64,000 bases of DNA from Hypericum androsaemum. Lineage: Eukaryota > Streptophyta > Magnoliopsida > Malpighiales > Hypericaceae. The notes under the pieces were generated by a model. The model saw nothing but the letters and a program-made list of their open reading frames with translations, ran no database searches and was not told the DNA's origin. This document shows, one piece after another, positions 24,397 through 35,518 of this stretch. The stretch covers positions 5,290,109 through 5,354,108 of the forward strand of contig OZ023195.1 in the NCBI GenBank assembly GCA_963995505.1, read 5' to 3'. Position 1 is the stretch's first letter, and every line of letters starts with the position of its first letter. Position numbers and translations under genes: made by a program.

Positions 24397-25936
24397 ATGA
24401 TTGCCTGCAGCAGGTTCTCTTCTTACTTAGATGTTCGCCTGTTAATCATTGCTCTAAATCCTTTGTTTGTTTGTTTGCTTGCTTGCTTGTTATATACCCA
24501 GGGAGAATTCATGAGAAATATAGTCCTTATAATTTTGATGAAGTGCTTTTCACGTCAGTCGCATTTGAATATGAAGAAGCGTGCTTGTTTCCAATTATGC
24601 TTTGGTTTGTAAGTTATTAATCAACTTTTCCTTTTGTTAGCTAGCTAAATGTGACATATATATTTGAATTGATAATTGTTTGATTAAGTGGTGGTTTGTC
24701 AGTCTAACATGGAACTAACTCCCAATCTTCCTTCCTTCCTCCAGGTACCGCTGCGCTGGGCTGGGCTGGGCTGGGCGTCATTCAAGCGAGAGCTCCACGC
24801 CAAGCTTGCAGTGTCAACTTGCCGTAGGATCGATCATTTTGTGTTATTGGCCTAATTGTGTGTGTGTGTTTATTTATTTATTTTCTTGAGCTCCGAACAT
24901 AAGTCCATCGGTCGAGTAGATATATCTATATAATTAATTCAATTTTATGTCAATCCAACTACAAAAGTTAAAGGTTTTATTCCGATTTTAACATCTAAAC
25001 ACAAAGCTAAAACTTAATACTCATCGGGTCGATTTAAATATTTGTTTGTTTAGGTTTTCTTGTGTCTACTATCCATATATTCATTAGACTAATTAATTTA
25101 GGTTCAAGTTCATGTAGGATCTTTGAAAAGTTAATACATCTCTAACGTTTAACATTATTATTTTTTCAATAATTTTTTAACTAGAAATATATTGATTAAG
25201 CTACAACAATTCAACCAATCACAATTATGTTGATAATAGTTGCTAAACATGTGGGAACTTGAAATTTTTTTTGATAAATTTTTTTTGTCACATCAAAAAT
25301 GGTAAAATGGAAAAGACACTCGATAATTCTGAAATGGAAAATTACTGAATTAGTAAAAGGCTAAAAGCTCAGTTAACTAGGATGGTGCTCAATTTTTGTT
25401 AGCCTAGCCAGAAGTTGTTTTCATAAATCTGATAAGAAAAATCAAAAGCCTTGCCTAGCAACTTAATTTCTCTTATTTATGGCGACGAAAATGTAGACGA
25501 GAAGACAGTAATAGGTTGGGTTATATGCAAGAGAAGACCAAATTTATAGAGAAAAACAAATAAACCGAAAAGAAAAGGTAAGGCTGATCTGTTTGATGTT
25601 TGAAGTTTTCTTTGTACTCAGCTTGTGAGAATTGGTGCTTGGTTATTCATTTCATGGTCTGCCTTAAATTGGCAGGATAACGAGGAAGGATGATTGTTAG
25701 TGGATATGCATTTTCATTATTTATGTCCCCAATGGTGCTTTTTTGCATTTTTCGGTCCAATGTTGCCTTTTGGCATTTTCATTATTTACAAGCTGATGCT
25801 TCAGATGTCCGCTTCTTTTTCGGGTCAATCTCATCATCCTTGGCGGTTTGTTCAAATGTACCATCAAGAGTCGAAAATTTCAGGTGCAAGGGTACAATTA
25901 ACCATTTTTTCCATCCCTATAGATACTACTACTTTT

Positions 25937-26300
25937 TTTGGTAGGTAAATTTTATTTATTTATAAGAAGTAATATAGTAGTATAGTATTACAAATCAAGG
26001 GGTACAAACAGTAGGCCCAAAAATAAAATAAAAACAGAGCTTTGAGCAGCAATTGAAAACCAAAAGGTAAAAATGCATCGCAAAGCACCAAGCAACATCA
26101 CTTGCCACCACAACCATTCGTGAGTCTTTTGGATGATCGTATTAATGAGCAACTCCTTATCGCAATTGATACCTCAAAAATTATAGTAATTCCTCTGATT
26201 CCAAATCCCCCAAACTATTTCTGCACTATAGATACTAATACTACTTGTACATTAATCAACAAGAAGGTCTTGGTAATTGCGAGGTATCTTAGATGATGTG
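25937..26300 (-). mobile_element. LINE 3' end, minus strand (shared by the duplication)
   Basis: On the minus strand the stretch encodes the end of a LINE zinc-binding domain (an IWNQRNN-like block is best seen in the sister copy at 42108-42500). A 3' UTR follows and then an A tail (T run on the plus strand at about 25932-25939). Confidence 0.65.
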
Positions 26301-26579
26301 TGACAATCGCCGGGCCAAACACAATTCAACTACGGCCGAATAATAAACTGGCTATTTTACAAGTACTTGAATAAAACAGTTTACCATCTTAGAAGAGGAT
26401 GGAATCTAAGCATGACATTGGGGTTCTTCTATACTTGTTGTTGAAGAGTAAATCAATTAAAAGAGAGGCAAATTACTCTCATATTCTTCGTATTTGACTA
26501 AATCGTTGATATAGTCCCCCGTGTTTCAAAATTTATTTTACTGTCCCTCGTGTTTGATTTTATTATACGTTCGGGTCCC

Positions 26580-26800
26580 TGGCTCACGATAGCATTTGGA
26601 TATTCTAGTGCATCTCTCCGGCGAACAACATTTCCTCCTTTTCCAACTCCAGGATAGTTCTGACCAACTTCAATATTGGTCCCTCGGATTCTTGGGTCCG
26701 TGATCCACCCCCTCCTCATTTTCCCCAGTGTTGTCCTCCTCATCGGTCTCTTCTCGATATTGGCTCTCCCTTGTTCCACCCCGTGCTACTTCGAAAGCTC
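26580..26800 (+). pseudogene. Gene-family copy C: internal fragment
   Basis: It matches the internal block of the family (EQHFLLFQLQD... through the SDSWVRDPP and GSPL regions) and is closest to 43020-43240 in copy J. Frames are broken and both ends are missing. Confidence 0.8.
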
Positions 26801-26929
26801 CACACTTCCACCTTGTCCCTCGGATTTCGTCGTCGTCACCGACCAGATCCCGACGATATTGACCTCCTCCATCTAGATCCCGTTGGATCCAACCTCCTCT
26901 AACCAGATTCTTGACGGACCCAACCTCAT

Positions 26930-27300
26930 TCGGTGAGTGACACTCTACGACTGGTTAAATTAAAACAAAAAGTGGGGAAGATAAAGGAGCGTCGGGCTCA
27001 TGTCGTGGCCGCCACCGGCCATTGGGTCGACGGCCTAGGTGGTTCCCCCTGGCTTCCCTCGACTAGGGCTTCGAGTTCCACCACCGTCGCTGCTGTTCGG
27101 ATGTCTCTTACGGCCCCGTTGAGGCCCTCAGATAGAGGTTTTCAGCCGCCGCCGCCGCCGCCTAATCCCTGCCCTTCGTTAGGGCTGGATCCGAAAGTTC
27201 TCATGGCGCTTCAATCCGGCATCCTTCCTCTCCTTCACCAATTCTACACCTCTCTTGCCCCAATAGTCGGTAACCCTTCACAGGTTGGTCCGTATAAAGA
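26930..27300 (+). other. Unrecognised GC-rich exon-like fragment
   Basis: A 136-residue open frame (26933-27343) contains a proline run (PPPPPP) coded by a GCC/CCG-type trinucleotide stretch near 27150. The base composition differs sharply from the AT-rich surroundings, which suggests a captured exon or LINE 5' piece. I do not recognise it and no splice sites are convincing. Confidence 0.3.
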
Positions 27301-27599
27301 GAAAATAATAAGTTTGGGATCTTTTGGAAATTTTATAATTTGAAAATTAGTCATAGTGACTATACAATGATGACTTAATATAAATGAGTGACCATAAAGA
27401 AACAAAAAATAGATTAGTGACCATGGACAAAAATTTATAAAAGATGAGTGACCATGGGTATCTTTTACCCACCTTTGACCTTACACCCATCAACGGATAC
27501 CGTAAGCCATTGCAATGAGCAAAAAGGGCAAAGTCAAGTTCTAATGATTGACATCTCTATCACCACTCGCTGATCTTTGAATCGGAAGAGTGAGGCTCA

Positions 27600-27812
27600 C
27601 TGGTGGAACAACATTTCCTCGTTTTCCAACTCGAGGATGGTTGTGACCGTGTTGGGGAATGGACCACCCTTAAGATTAGTCCCTCGGATTCTTGGGCCCG
27701 CGATCTGTTTTTTCATCATCGTCTTCCCCATTGCTTTCCTCATCATCGGTCTCATCTGGATAGTGGCTCGCCCTTGATCCTCCCCGTGCTACCATGAAAG
27801 CTCCACGCTTTT
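27600..27812 (+). pseudogene. Gene-family copy D: internal fragment
   Basis: It contains the family's block for EQHFLLFQL, SDSW and GSPL in degraded form, from GGTGGAACAACATTTCCTCG onward to AAGCTCCACGCTTTTGG. It is more diverged than copies C and J, with several small deletions. Confidence 0.75.
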
Positions 27813-28960
27813 GGAGACTCTGGTATACCTCTGGCATGTCCCCAAGAATTGAGTCGGATACCAGCTGTGAACAAATCACAGTTACTGTAAGCAATTGAGC
27901 AATTCAAACAAAAAGAATGTACATGTCAAGATTTGCATTTTCACTTTTGCTCGCTTCCAATATATCAGGTTCATGCCTAGTTCACTTTATATGACAACAT
28001 AATCACACCCAATTGGTCTTAATTATTCACGTTTCGTGGGGTCTCGAATATTTTTTTTGTCGGGCATGTACTACAAAGACTAATTCATCGTCAAACACGA
28101 TCAATCTTAAAGACAATTTTTTTGGCTGATTTTTTGTTTCTCATCAAGTCTTATTTATTATAATAAGATAAAGAAATAACAGTACACTGATATTTAGTTG
28201 GCTTTGATTAAGCTTTTTTTTTTGTCATTCCGTAAAATAGGTCTTCAACCAGTCAATCTGGTACCTAAAAAGAGAGCCTTAGCCTCGCCCTAACCAAAGG
28301 CTCCTGATCTACTGCTTCATTTAATTTCATAGGCCTCTTTTTCTTTTAATGGATGGATACAAGGCAACCACCCATCCCTCCAATCTCCATTTCCCTCTCT
28401 CCCTATCCAGTAAAAGAAAAAAGGAGTTCTCTTGTAATAAATCATCACCACCTAAAAAAGAGAGCCTTTTATCTTTTTTTATTACTTACTCATCAAAAGG
28501 CTACATAAAATGTGCACGAGTGCATTTAGTACCGTTAAGTACTATAATTTTCCTAAAAGTCGCTAAAGATATTTAACTATATATTAGTACTAGATAGGTA
28601 ATATCTTTTACAAATTACATAAACTTCGGCATTACAATTTTCTATTATCTTGCGCCAATTCACTTTGAAGTAATCCGAGGCTTCCTTATCGCATAGTACT
28701 AAATTGTCGGGCTCATCCTATTTATCCTTTTGCCCAAAAGCCAGGACCTTGAATATTGATTCTTTGGGTCTGTTACTCTTCCATGGCTGGATATCAATTA
28801 GGCCCATTTCTATCAGGCCCATGGAGCCCACCTGTTTTAATTCTCCAGCCCGTTCCTTCTCAGTTCCAGAAGCATCCACGCTCTGGCTGGATGCCACTCA
28901 GAATAATAGTAGGGCTTTCTGAGGAGAGAGAATCTTTCCTTTATTGCGCCGTAGCTCCAC
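27813..28960. other. AT-rich intergenic DNA; possible promoter at its end
   Basis: Nothing gene-like was found up to about 28700. The last 250 bp contain TAGGCCCA and GGCCCA boxes and a CTATAAATAACTCC TATA-type motif near 28960-28975, about 40 bp before the ATG at 29010. This could be the promoter of the gene fragment that follows or an LTR relic. Confidence 0.35.
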
Positions 28961-29009
28961 TATAAATAACTCCTCTGTTTGCCCACTCCATTTGAGATCA
29001 TCTTGAAAA

Positions 29010-29641
29010 ATGGATAAAGGTTCTTGTAGCCATTGGACTAACTTGATGGAAAATGGAGAAGCAGGCCCCTACGTGGAAGTAGTATGAGTTTTATCAAAAA
29101 AAATTGTTCCTTAACCAACACATTTCAGTCCACATATTTTATTTATTTATTTACTTTTTGTTTCTTTAACTAAAATTATTCTTTTAGTTGAGACCTCTCC
29201 ATGAGAACAAGTATTTGCTTGCATTCTGTCCATATTTTCTCTTTAAATCGTTAGTCTTTTATTTATTTACTTCTTGTTTGTGTTTTTATTTCACAGTATA
29301 GTCTTTACTATTTATTCCCTTTTAGTTGAGACCTCTTCATGGAATAGATTTTTTTATTTTAAAAAACCGCTCTTGAGCATTTCGGTCAATATCTTTTTGT
29401 TTTCGTTAGCCTTCTTTGTGTGGAATCTAATCGAGCAATGTCAGTTTTATTTTAGTAGCTGGGTCTCCCAATTAGGGTTTTTCAAAGTCGAACTCTGATT
29501 TTGTTCTTTGCGTGTTTCAGGGGACTCGATGCCTAGAGTGTTTCTTCGCCGAAATTGGTAGTGGACCAATTATAAGGCAAAGCATTGTTGATCATTGGAA
29601 GGAGACAGTTCTTCATGAGGAATTCAAGAATATACTGAGGT
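29010..29641 (+). pseudogene. Gene fragment of unknown identity: two candidate exons
   Basis: An ATG at 29010 starts a short exon (MDKGSCSHWTNLMENGEAGP, about 24 codons) that ends at a GTATGAG donor near 29083. A second open block follows a GTGTTTCAG acceptor at 29520: GTRCLECFFAEIGSGPIIRQ and on to FKNILR. It ends at an AG/GTAATA donor near 29640. Splice sites and codon content look real, but no further exons follow: gene-family copy E begins at 29667. The protein is not recognised. It may be the 5' end of a gene truncated by rearrangement. Confidence 0.35.
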
Positions 29642-29666
29642 AATAAAAAAAATTATTCATATTCTC

Positions 29667-30315
29667 CATGTTTATGATGATTTATGGGAGGAGGGACCGG
29701 CGCCTCAAGGACCCATGTTTGTCCATCCAAACCTCTTCTCCCTCAAAGGTAAGCTTTATGCACTTGGCTATGCACTGCCATCATCTCCCAACGAGAACAA
29801 CTTGTAGTTGCTCCTTGATGATCGTCAATGGCTACGTCTTGTGGCTCCTCCCCCTCCCCCTCCCGAAGAGCAAATTTTGTGGGATGAATACAATTTTTTG
29901 ATAGACCACTGGCTTCTTGGGATGTCCTGCATTGGCGACGCCAAGGTAATTCTTCACGTACCTACTGGTCCACCCGATGTGTACCCCCCAACACACCCTT
30001 CTGTCCATATTTGGATCTTCTAGTGCATCTCTCCGCCGAACAACATTTCCTCCTTTTCCAATTCCAGGATGGTTCTGACCGTGTCGGGTCTTGGACCCAC
30101 TTTAAGATTCGACCCTCTGATTCTTGGGTCCGTGATCCACCCCCTCATTATTCCCCAGTGCTGTAAGTTGTTTCTACCAATTCCGAGTTCTATGGCTTCA
30201 CGTTTCCTATTGATTTGATAGCTAGGAAATCATCTTGATCCAGTTTTGCCTCCTCCTTTTAGACTGCCTGCAGGTTCTCTTCTTACTTTGTTCGTTATGA
30301 TTTTTCTCCGCTGTA
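29667..30315 (+). pseudogene. Gene-family copy E: internal and C-terminal pieces
   Basis: It starts in the block that reads IWEKRPAPCGPMF in copy I (here a GGGAGGAGGGACCGGCGCCTCAAGG version). It continues through the SLKGKLYALSYVLP and LLGLSCIGDTKVILH equivalents and the EQHFLLF block. It then skips to the extreme C-terminal block (GTTTCTACCAATTCCGAG) at 30167. In-frame stops and an internal deletion are present. Its 3' flank is interrupted by a solo LTR at 30321. Confidence 0.85.
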
Positions 30316-30320
30316 AATAC

Positions 30321-30926
30321 TGTTGTTTGTGTAATGTGGTGTACTTGATTAAGATCTTGTAAAGTCGAGGCAAGAGTTTGACTCTTTCTCCGTAAGACGA
30401 GATTGCCCCGTATTCAGTGCTTACGGGCTACGGCAATCGTCCCCAAGATAAAACGACTTTAGTACTTTGAGTTCGTAGTACAACGATTCTCGAAATTTCG
30501 TGCAAACTGATGGATACTCAGAATGAGAGAAATTGTACTTGTAGTTGGGATGATGCACGCAGGTGCTTTTAGGCTCGTGCCTTTTCGGCCACAGGTCTTC
30601 CAGGCACTGTCCGTGACCCTTCGGTGAAGGGCCTCTTCGTCCGAGTAGCCTGCGCAGGTACGAGTGATTTTCGAGCCTCGGCGCGTACGTGCAAAGTGCC
30701 AAGTGTGTTACAAAGCGCCCATTGCGACCTGCGCGTGCTCGTAGCACCATCCTCGCAACGGTCCGAGTTGGCTTTCCAAGTGGTCAACTTATTTCTTAAC
30801 TAACAAGGAACATTTCGTTATAAACTAGAAAAAACTTGTGCCATTTTCCAATGTGGGATTGGCTTATCTCCAACATTGGACCTTCCCACTTTGGGCCTTT
30901 TGCTTTAATTAACATTTATTCCAACA
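30321..30926 (-). mobile_element. Solo LTR (606 bp), copia-type
   Basis: On the minus strand it begins TGTTGGAATAAATG and ends CACAAACAACA. A perfect 5-bp duplication AATAC flanks it (30316-30320 and 30927-30931). Its R-U5 end resembles that of the solo LTR at 22113-23047, so the two belong to related families. It interrupts the 3' flank of gene-family copy E. Confidence 0.9.
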
Positions 30927-31444
30927 AATACTACTATTTTACTATTTCTATATATAAATAAAGAACGTTTACCTATAAAAAAAGAGAAAAATGTAACAAC
31001 AAAGAAATAATTTTTTATAAGTAATAAAGAAAGAATAAAACGAATGAAAACATTTTGGTAATGTTTCAATTTGAACGTTGACTTAGGTTTTTTAAAACGT
31101 TGACTTGGAGATGTTCATGCACATAACTTCGAACATTTCCCTCGATTGAACAGCTCATCTATGAATGTAAACGAAACTCCCGGGAGATGGCGTGGCCGAG
31201 TTCAAATCTGATAAGAAAATCGAAAGCCTTGCCTAGCAACTTACTTTCTCTTATATATGGTGATGAAAATTGGCCATTTTACAAGTACGGAAAACAGTTG
31301 ACGAGAGATGGACATTTAATAAGAACTTAAAACAGTAAAATACGGATCAAGACATCCAAGTATTGTGAAGCTAATATATAAGGCATATGTAGAGCCCATA
31401 AAAACAGATAATATTGTAGAATTCTTCGGAGCAATTAATATAAA

Positions 31445-31635
31445 ATTATTGGGCCGGGCCGATTGGCAAGTGCACGTATATGTACGTAGCTAATACTATG
31501 ACTAATACTACACCCAGGATGAGAGAGAGAGGTCCAGCATTTTACCAACTATTTAATCTCGACCTCCAATCTTAACCCTAACCCTAACCCTATATCCCCA
31601 ACCAAATTGAAGAAGAAGAAGAAGAAGAAGAATCA
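31445..31635 (+). promoter_or_regulatory. Leader of gene-family copy F: TGGGCC box and telomere-box
   Basis: A TGGGCCGGGCC element (31450-31460) resembles a site II box. A telomere-box run AACCCTAACCCTAACCCTA (31574-31592) sits about 45 bp before the ATG at 31636. The layout matches the leader of intact copy I (39356-39504). Confidence 0.55.
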
Positions 31636-33052
31636 ATGAAGAATAAAGAAAAGGAAAGGGAAGCGTATGCATCGGGGTTTCCTCCTCCACTGCCGGAGGG
31701 CGCCTGGGACAGGTGGGGTGAGGGCGCCTGGGACAGGTGGGGTGAGGGCGCCGTTTATTTCGGGGCCATCGACATGTGGTCTTCTCGCCAACTCGACTAC
31801 CTCAGCGACGACTACTACAACGGCGAAGACGAAGAAGAAGACTATTATGATGGTGTGGACGTCTACGCTATCAACCCGCATGACCCGTAGCTACCCGTTT
31901 ACCATGTCGCACACTTCTCCTACATGGCTCAGATGTCCGTGATTGCTGGCTCTCCGCCGCGTGCGCAATTCTGGGTTCCCATGTCTACGTCCTAGTTGGT
32001 GGGTGTTTCTGGTTTCGTCCGATCGTTGGCGGGTCGTTGGTTTACGATGCTAAATGGCAGGATGGACCGAAGCCTCGTGTACCCATGTTTGTCCACCCAT
32101 ACCTCTTCTCTCTCAAAGGTAACCTTTATGCACTTAGCTATATACTGCCCCCACCTCTGTACGGCAACTGCTTGGAGTTGCTCCGTGATGGCCCTCCTCA
32201 GTGGGAAACTCTTGAGGCTCCTTCCTGTCCCCCTCCCGAAGAGCACGCCCTGTGGGAATTATATATGATGATGGATCACTGGCTTCTTGGGCTGTCCTGC
32301 ATTGGCGACACCAAAGTAATTCTTCATCTTCCTATTTGTCCACCCGATCTTAAACTTCAGCTTTGTGGTGTGTACCCCCCCGACACACCCTTCTGTCCAC
32401 ATTTGGATCATCTAGTGAATCTCTCCTGTGAACAACATTTCCTCCTTTTCCAACTCCTGGATGGTTCTGACAATCGCGGGTCTTGGACCAGCTTCAAGAT
32501 TGGACCCTCGGATTCTTGGGTCCGTGATCCACCCCTCCTTGTTTTCCCCAGTGCTGTCCTCCTTATCGGTCTCATCTGGATATTGGCTCTCCCTCGCTCC
32601 TCCCCGTGCTGCCTAGAAAGCTCCACACTTTCGGCGGCTTTGGCGCCTTTGATTCTCCTGCCGCCTTCGCTCTGGAACAAGTCCCCATTATTTGGCCCTC
32701 CCAGGCCACCAGCAACTCTTCCAGCCCTTCCAAAAAAAGAGAGCAAGTCTTCCTCTTATTATCACGAGTCGCATTTGAACACAATGCGAGCATGGAACCT
32801 CCTCCACCTAGGTGGGACGAGGTATTGTGCCTTCACCTTCGAACCATTTGCACCACAAGAGGACCGGCCCCCCCTTTGACTGCCTCTTTGTTTGCACTTT
32901 TGATCTGGTTTCTGGCAATGAGGAGGACCAGCCCGGTGTGAGCGTGGAGGGCTCCGGCAAGGCCACCATGTCCGCAAAAGTTGTTTCTACCAATTCTGAT
33001 TTCTATGGCTTCAGTAATCCTATTGATTTGATAGCTGGGAAAGCATCTTGAC
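31636..33052 (+). pseudogene. Gene-family copy F: nearly full-length pseudogene
   Basis: All blocks of the family occur in order from the ATG at 31636 to the TGA at 33050-33052. The first frame stops at a TAG (31888-31890) where the intact copies read on through the DEELP block. The main part continues in another frame (32037-32879) with LLGLSCIGDTKVILH, EQHFLLFQL and YCAFTFEPF. A further frameshift in a C run near 32869-32876 separates the end block (CLFVCTFDL, AKVVSTNSDFYGF). A 24-bp unit coding GAWDRWGE is tandemly duplicated at about 31700-31747. It cannot make the full protein. Confidence 0.88.
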
Positions 33053-33925
33053 CCACCTTTTAGACTGCCTGCAGCAGGTTCTCTTCTTACTTTGCTGTTT
33101 TGTTTCGGCAATTAACTTTACGGTTTGGTTGATAATTTATTAATCAACTTTATGACCTTTGTTTTCCCAATGCCAATCTTCCTTCCTTTTGGTAGCTACC
33201 TAAATGTGACTTTTTTGAATTGATAATTGTTTGATTAGTTGGTCGTTTGTCTAACATTGAACTAACTGCCAATCTTGCTTCTTTTTCTTCTTCCAGGTAC
33301 TGCTCTGGGCGTCAGTCAAGCTAGTCTCCTGGCCAAGCTTGTAGTGTCATTTTGTTGTAGGATCGAGTATTTTGTGTTAATGGCCTAATTATGTTTTTGT
33401 GAGTGTGTGTTTTATTTTCTCGCTGTTGTCAATTTAAATTACATCCGACGCTGAAACTGATCTTAGAAATTAATCAAACATATCAGCTTGTCTCGTCATT
33501 CATTTCTATTCTGCTGGAAGCAAAATATATATTATTAACTGACTTGTCCGCAGAAAGCCCTTTAACAGCGGTGAGTGAACCGCGTTGTTACGTAGCATAA
33601 GTTTCCAACGACGGCAATGCCCCTCCCCCTCCCTAGCTGTGTCTGCCACACTAAATGTATTTTTACGACATCCGGGCATACACGAGATCGACTGATTAAT
33701 TCAAATTCAAAAAGTGACAAAGTGAATTACTTAGTAGTGTTTGTTATATTTCCAATGACTCTGTTAAGGTCCATTGAGTTAGTTTAGTTAGTGAAAATAG
33801 TGGGTGGATAAGAGGCAATGTTTCACTATACGGGTAGATGGAGTACCAACTTGATTGGTACTAGTTAAAATTTGGCGATGAGTCCAGTCCATTCATCAGA
33901 ATAAATTATGGAACTTGGATAGTGA
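33053..33925. other. 3' flank of copy F and intergenic DNA
   Basis: The first ~330 bp are the family's conserved 3' flank. A TTCTTCTTCCAG/GTAC acceptor-like site at about 33288-33300 is followed by a block shared with 24740-24850; it may mark a 3' UTR intron. The segment 33790-33925 (CACTATACGGGTAGATGGAG...) recurs at 42789-42900. Confidence 0.5.
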
Positions 33926-34125
33926 AATGATCATTTTTTTTTGTAAGTAATTATTTTATCTATTTATTTATGCACCAAAGTTAAAAATTACACCCATTCG
34001 ACTAAAAGAAGTCAGAATGCTAAACCCCCGAAATGTACCCAAAGATAAAATAACAAGCATCCGACTACTAAAAAGTCGAATGCGACACCCCAAAATGTAG
34101 GTCCCTTCACTCCCTTTTTTTTTTT
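33926..34125 (-). mobile_element. LINE 3' tail fragment
   Basis: A T run followed by AT-rich sequence on the plus strand reads as a LINE 3' end with A tail on the minus strand, like those at 25937 and 42108. Only ~180 bp remain. Confidence 0.45.
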
Positions 34126-34316
34126 GCACTTTTGATCTGGTTTCTGGCAATAGGGAGGACCAACCCGGTGTGAACTTGGGCAGCTCTCACGCTTCCGGCG
34201 AGGCCAGAGTCTCCGCAAACGTTGTTTCTACCAATTTCGAGTTCATGGCTTCAGTAATCCTATTGGATTGATAGTTGGGAAAGCATCTTGCCCTAGTTCT
34301 ACCTCCTCCTTTTAGA
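34126..34316 (+). pseudogene. Gene-family copy G: C-terminal fragment
   Basis: It encodes the final block (CTFDLVSGN, AKVVSTN, SNPIG-type) with a frame break: one base is missing in the TTCTATGG block near 34240. It is close to the end of copy J (44690-44873). Confidence 0.8.
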
Positions 34317-34359
34317 CTGCCCGCATGTGCTCTCCTGTTTGCTTCGGCAATTTGTTTTT

Positions 34360-35518
34360 GGGTAAATTATCCTTTTTCCTGGTGTTTGTTCATCCTCTCC
34401 CTTGGATTCCTGCATTTTCAAAAATAATTTTACCATCCTCTGAATTTGATTTTACAAACTCTCGAGTCTCTAGTGCCGGAATATGCCATATTCTCCGATA
34501 AATCCCATTTGAAAAGACTAAAATGCTCCCCTTTGTTAAGAAAGAAAAAAAAATCTCTTTCCATCTCCTTCCTAAAAACTTAAATCCAAAACTTAGAATC
34601 AATTAAAAATCAAACTTCAACCAAATCCATATAACCAATAATTACTAACAAAACTACTTAGTAATTATGAATTACCAACATGTAGAAAAGATTAATTTTG
34701 GAATTAATGGCCTTCTTCCTCTTCGTGGCTTCCCTTCCTCCTCCTCCTCGTCTTCCTTTAGATCTGACTTCAGCACTGACATTAATGGCCTCACCAGCAC
34801 TATCAGTGGTGTTCTTCTCCCTCGGTGACACAGTAGGAGCCACTGTAGTCTAGCTGCAGAGCCGCTGTCGTCGAGTACGATGGCTGTAGGAGCCACCGTC
34901 GCCATCTTCTGGGTGGTGTTCTCCCGTGGAGGTGGGTTTGATGCAAACGGATGACGAAAACCCAGGACGACGATGAGCTGAACTTCTCCTTCCCCCGACA
35001 GCCTCAATGACCTCGCCATCTCTGCTCGAAAACCAACACCGCCGGTGCTCATGATGAATTGGTTTGGGTCTTGTCTCTAATGAGGATGAAACAATAGTTA
35101 ATTTACCCGTCAGTTATTTTCTGATTTGTGGAGTTTAGAAGTAAACCCAATTTGAAATTAGGGTTCATCCCAATCGTTAATTTGTCGATTGTTTCAATTG
35201 AATTTTGACACTCAAGTTTTCATATCTAATTGATTTTGATTCTCACTAAGAATGTTTGAATTTGGAATTGAATTTTTGGTTGGAACTGGGAGGAAGAAGA
35301 TGAAGTGGGAAGAAAAAAGAGAAATTTTTTTTATTTTTTAAGCAGGAGGGACATTTTGGTATTTCAAGTGGAGTTTGCTGGAGAAAATGACATATTCCGG
35401 TATCAGGGACCCGAGAGTTTCTAAAATCAAATTCAGAAGATGGTAAAATTATTTTTGAAAATGCAGGGACCATAGGAAGAGGATGACCAAACACCAAGGA
35501 CAAGAGAGTAATTTACCC
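34360..35518. mobile_element. TIR element, MULE-like, ~1.16 kb, possibly carrying captured sequence
   Basis: The left end GGGTAAATTA (34360) and the right end ...TAATTTACCC (35518) are the tips of inverted repeats about 150 bp long. They match at roughly 85% by eye (for example 'tgcattttcaaaaataattttaccat' in both). It lies within the 3' flank of copy G: the sequence on both sides continues as it does around 44900-44960. Flanking T runs hide the target duplication. No transposase is encoded. The GC-rich centre has a 126-codon minus-strand ORF (34672-35052). Confidence 0.8.
34672..35052 (-). CDS. Hypothetical ORF inside the TIR element
   Basis: A 126-codon open frame with an acidic run (EDEEEEEG) and basic patch (RRGRR) near its end. 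It has no recognised domain. Its GC content is above the surrounding terminal repeats, which suggests a captured gene fragment as in Pack-MULEs. It may equally be chance. I would not assign a function. Confidence 0.25.
   Translation of the reverse strand: MSTGGVGFRAEMARSLRLSGEGEVQLIVVLGFRHPFASNPPPRENTTQKMATVAPTAIVLDDSGSAARLQWLLLCHRGRRTPLIVLVRPLMSVLKSDLKEDEEEEEGKPRRGRRPLIPKLIFSTCW

Larger units (their letters stand above)
23968..26800 (+). repeat. Segmental duplication, copy 1 (partner 40575-43235)
   Basis: The coding end, 3' flank and downstream DNA match 40575-43235 for most of 2.8 kb with high identity. Copy 1 holds about 420 bp (24740-25160) absent from copy 2, including a GGGCT tandem run (24755-24776). 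Near 26470-26580 the two copies differ. Both contain the same LINE tail. Confidence 0.85.
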
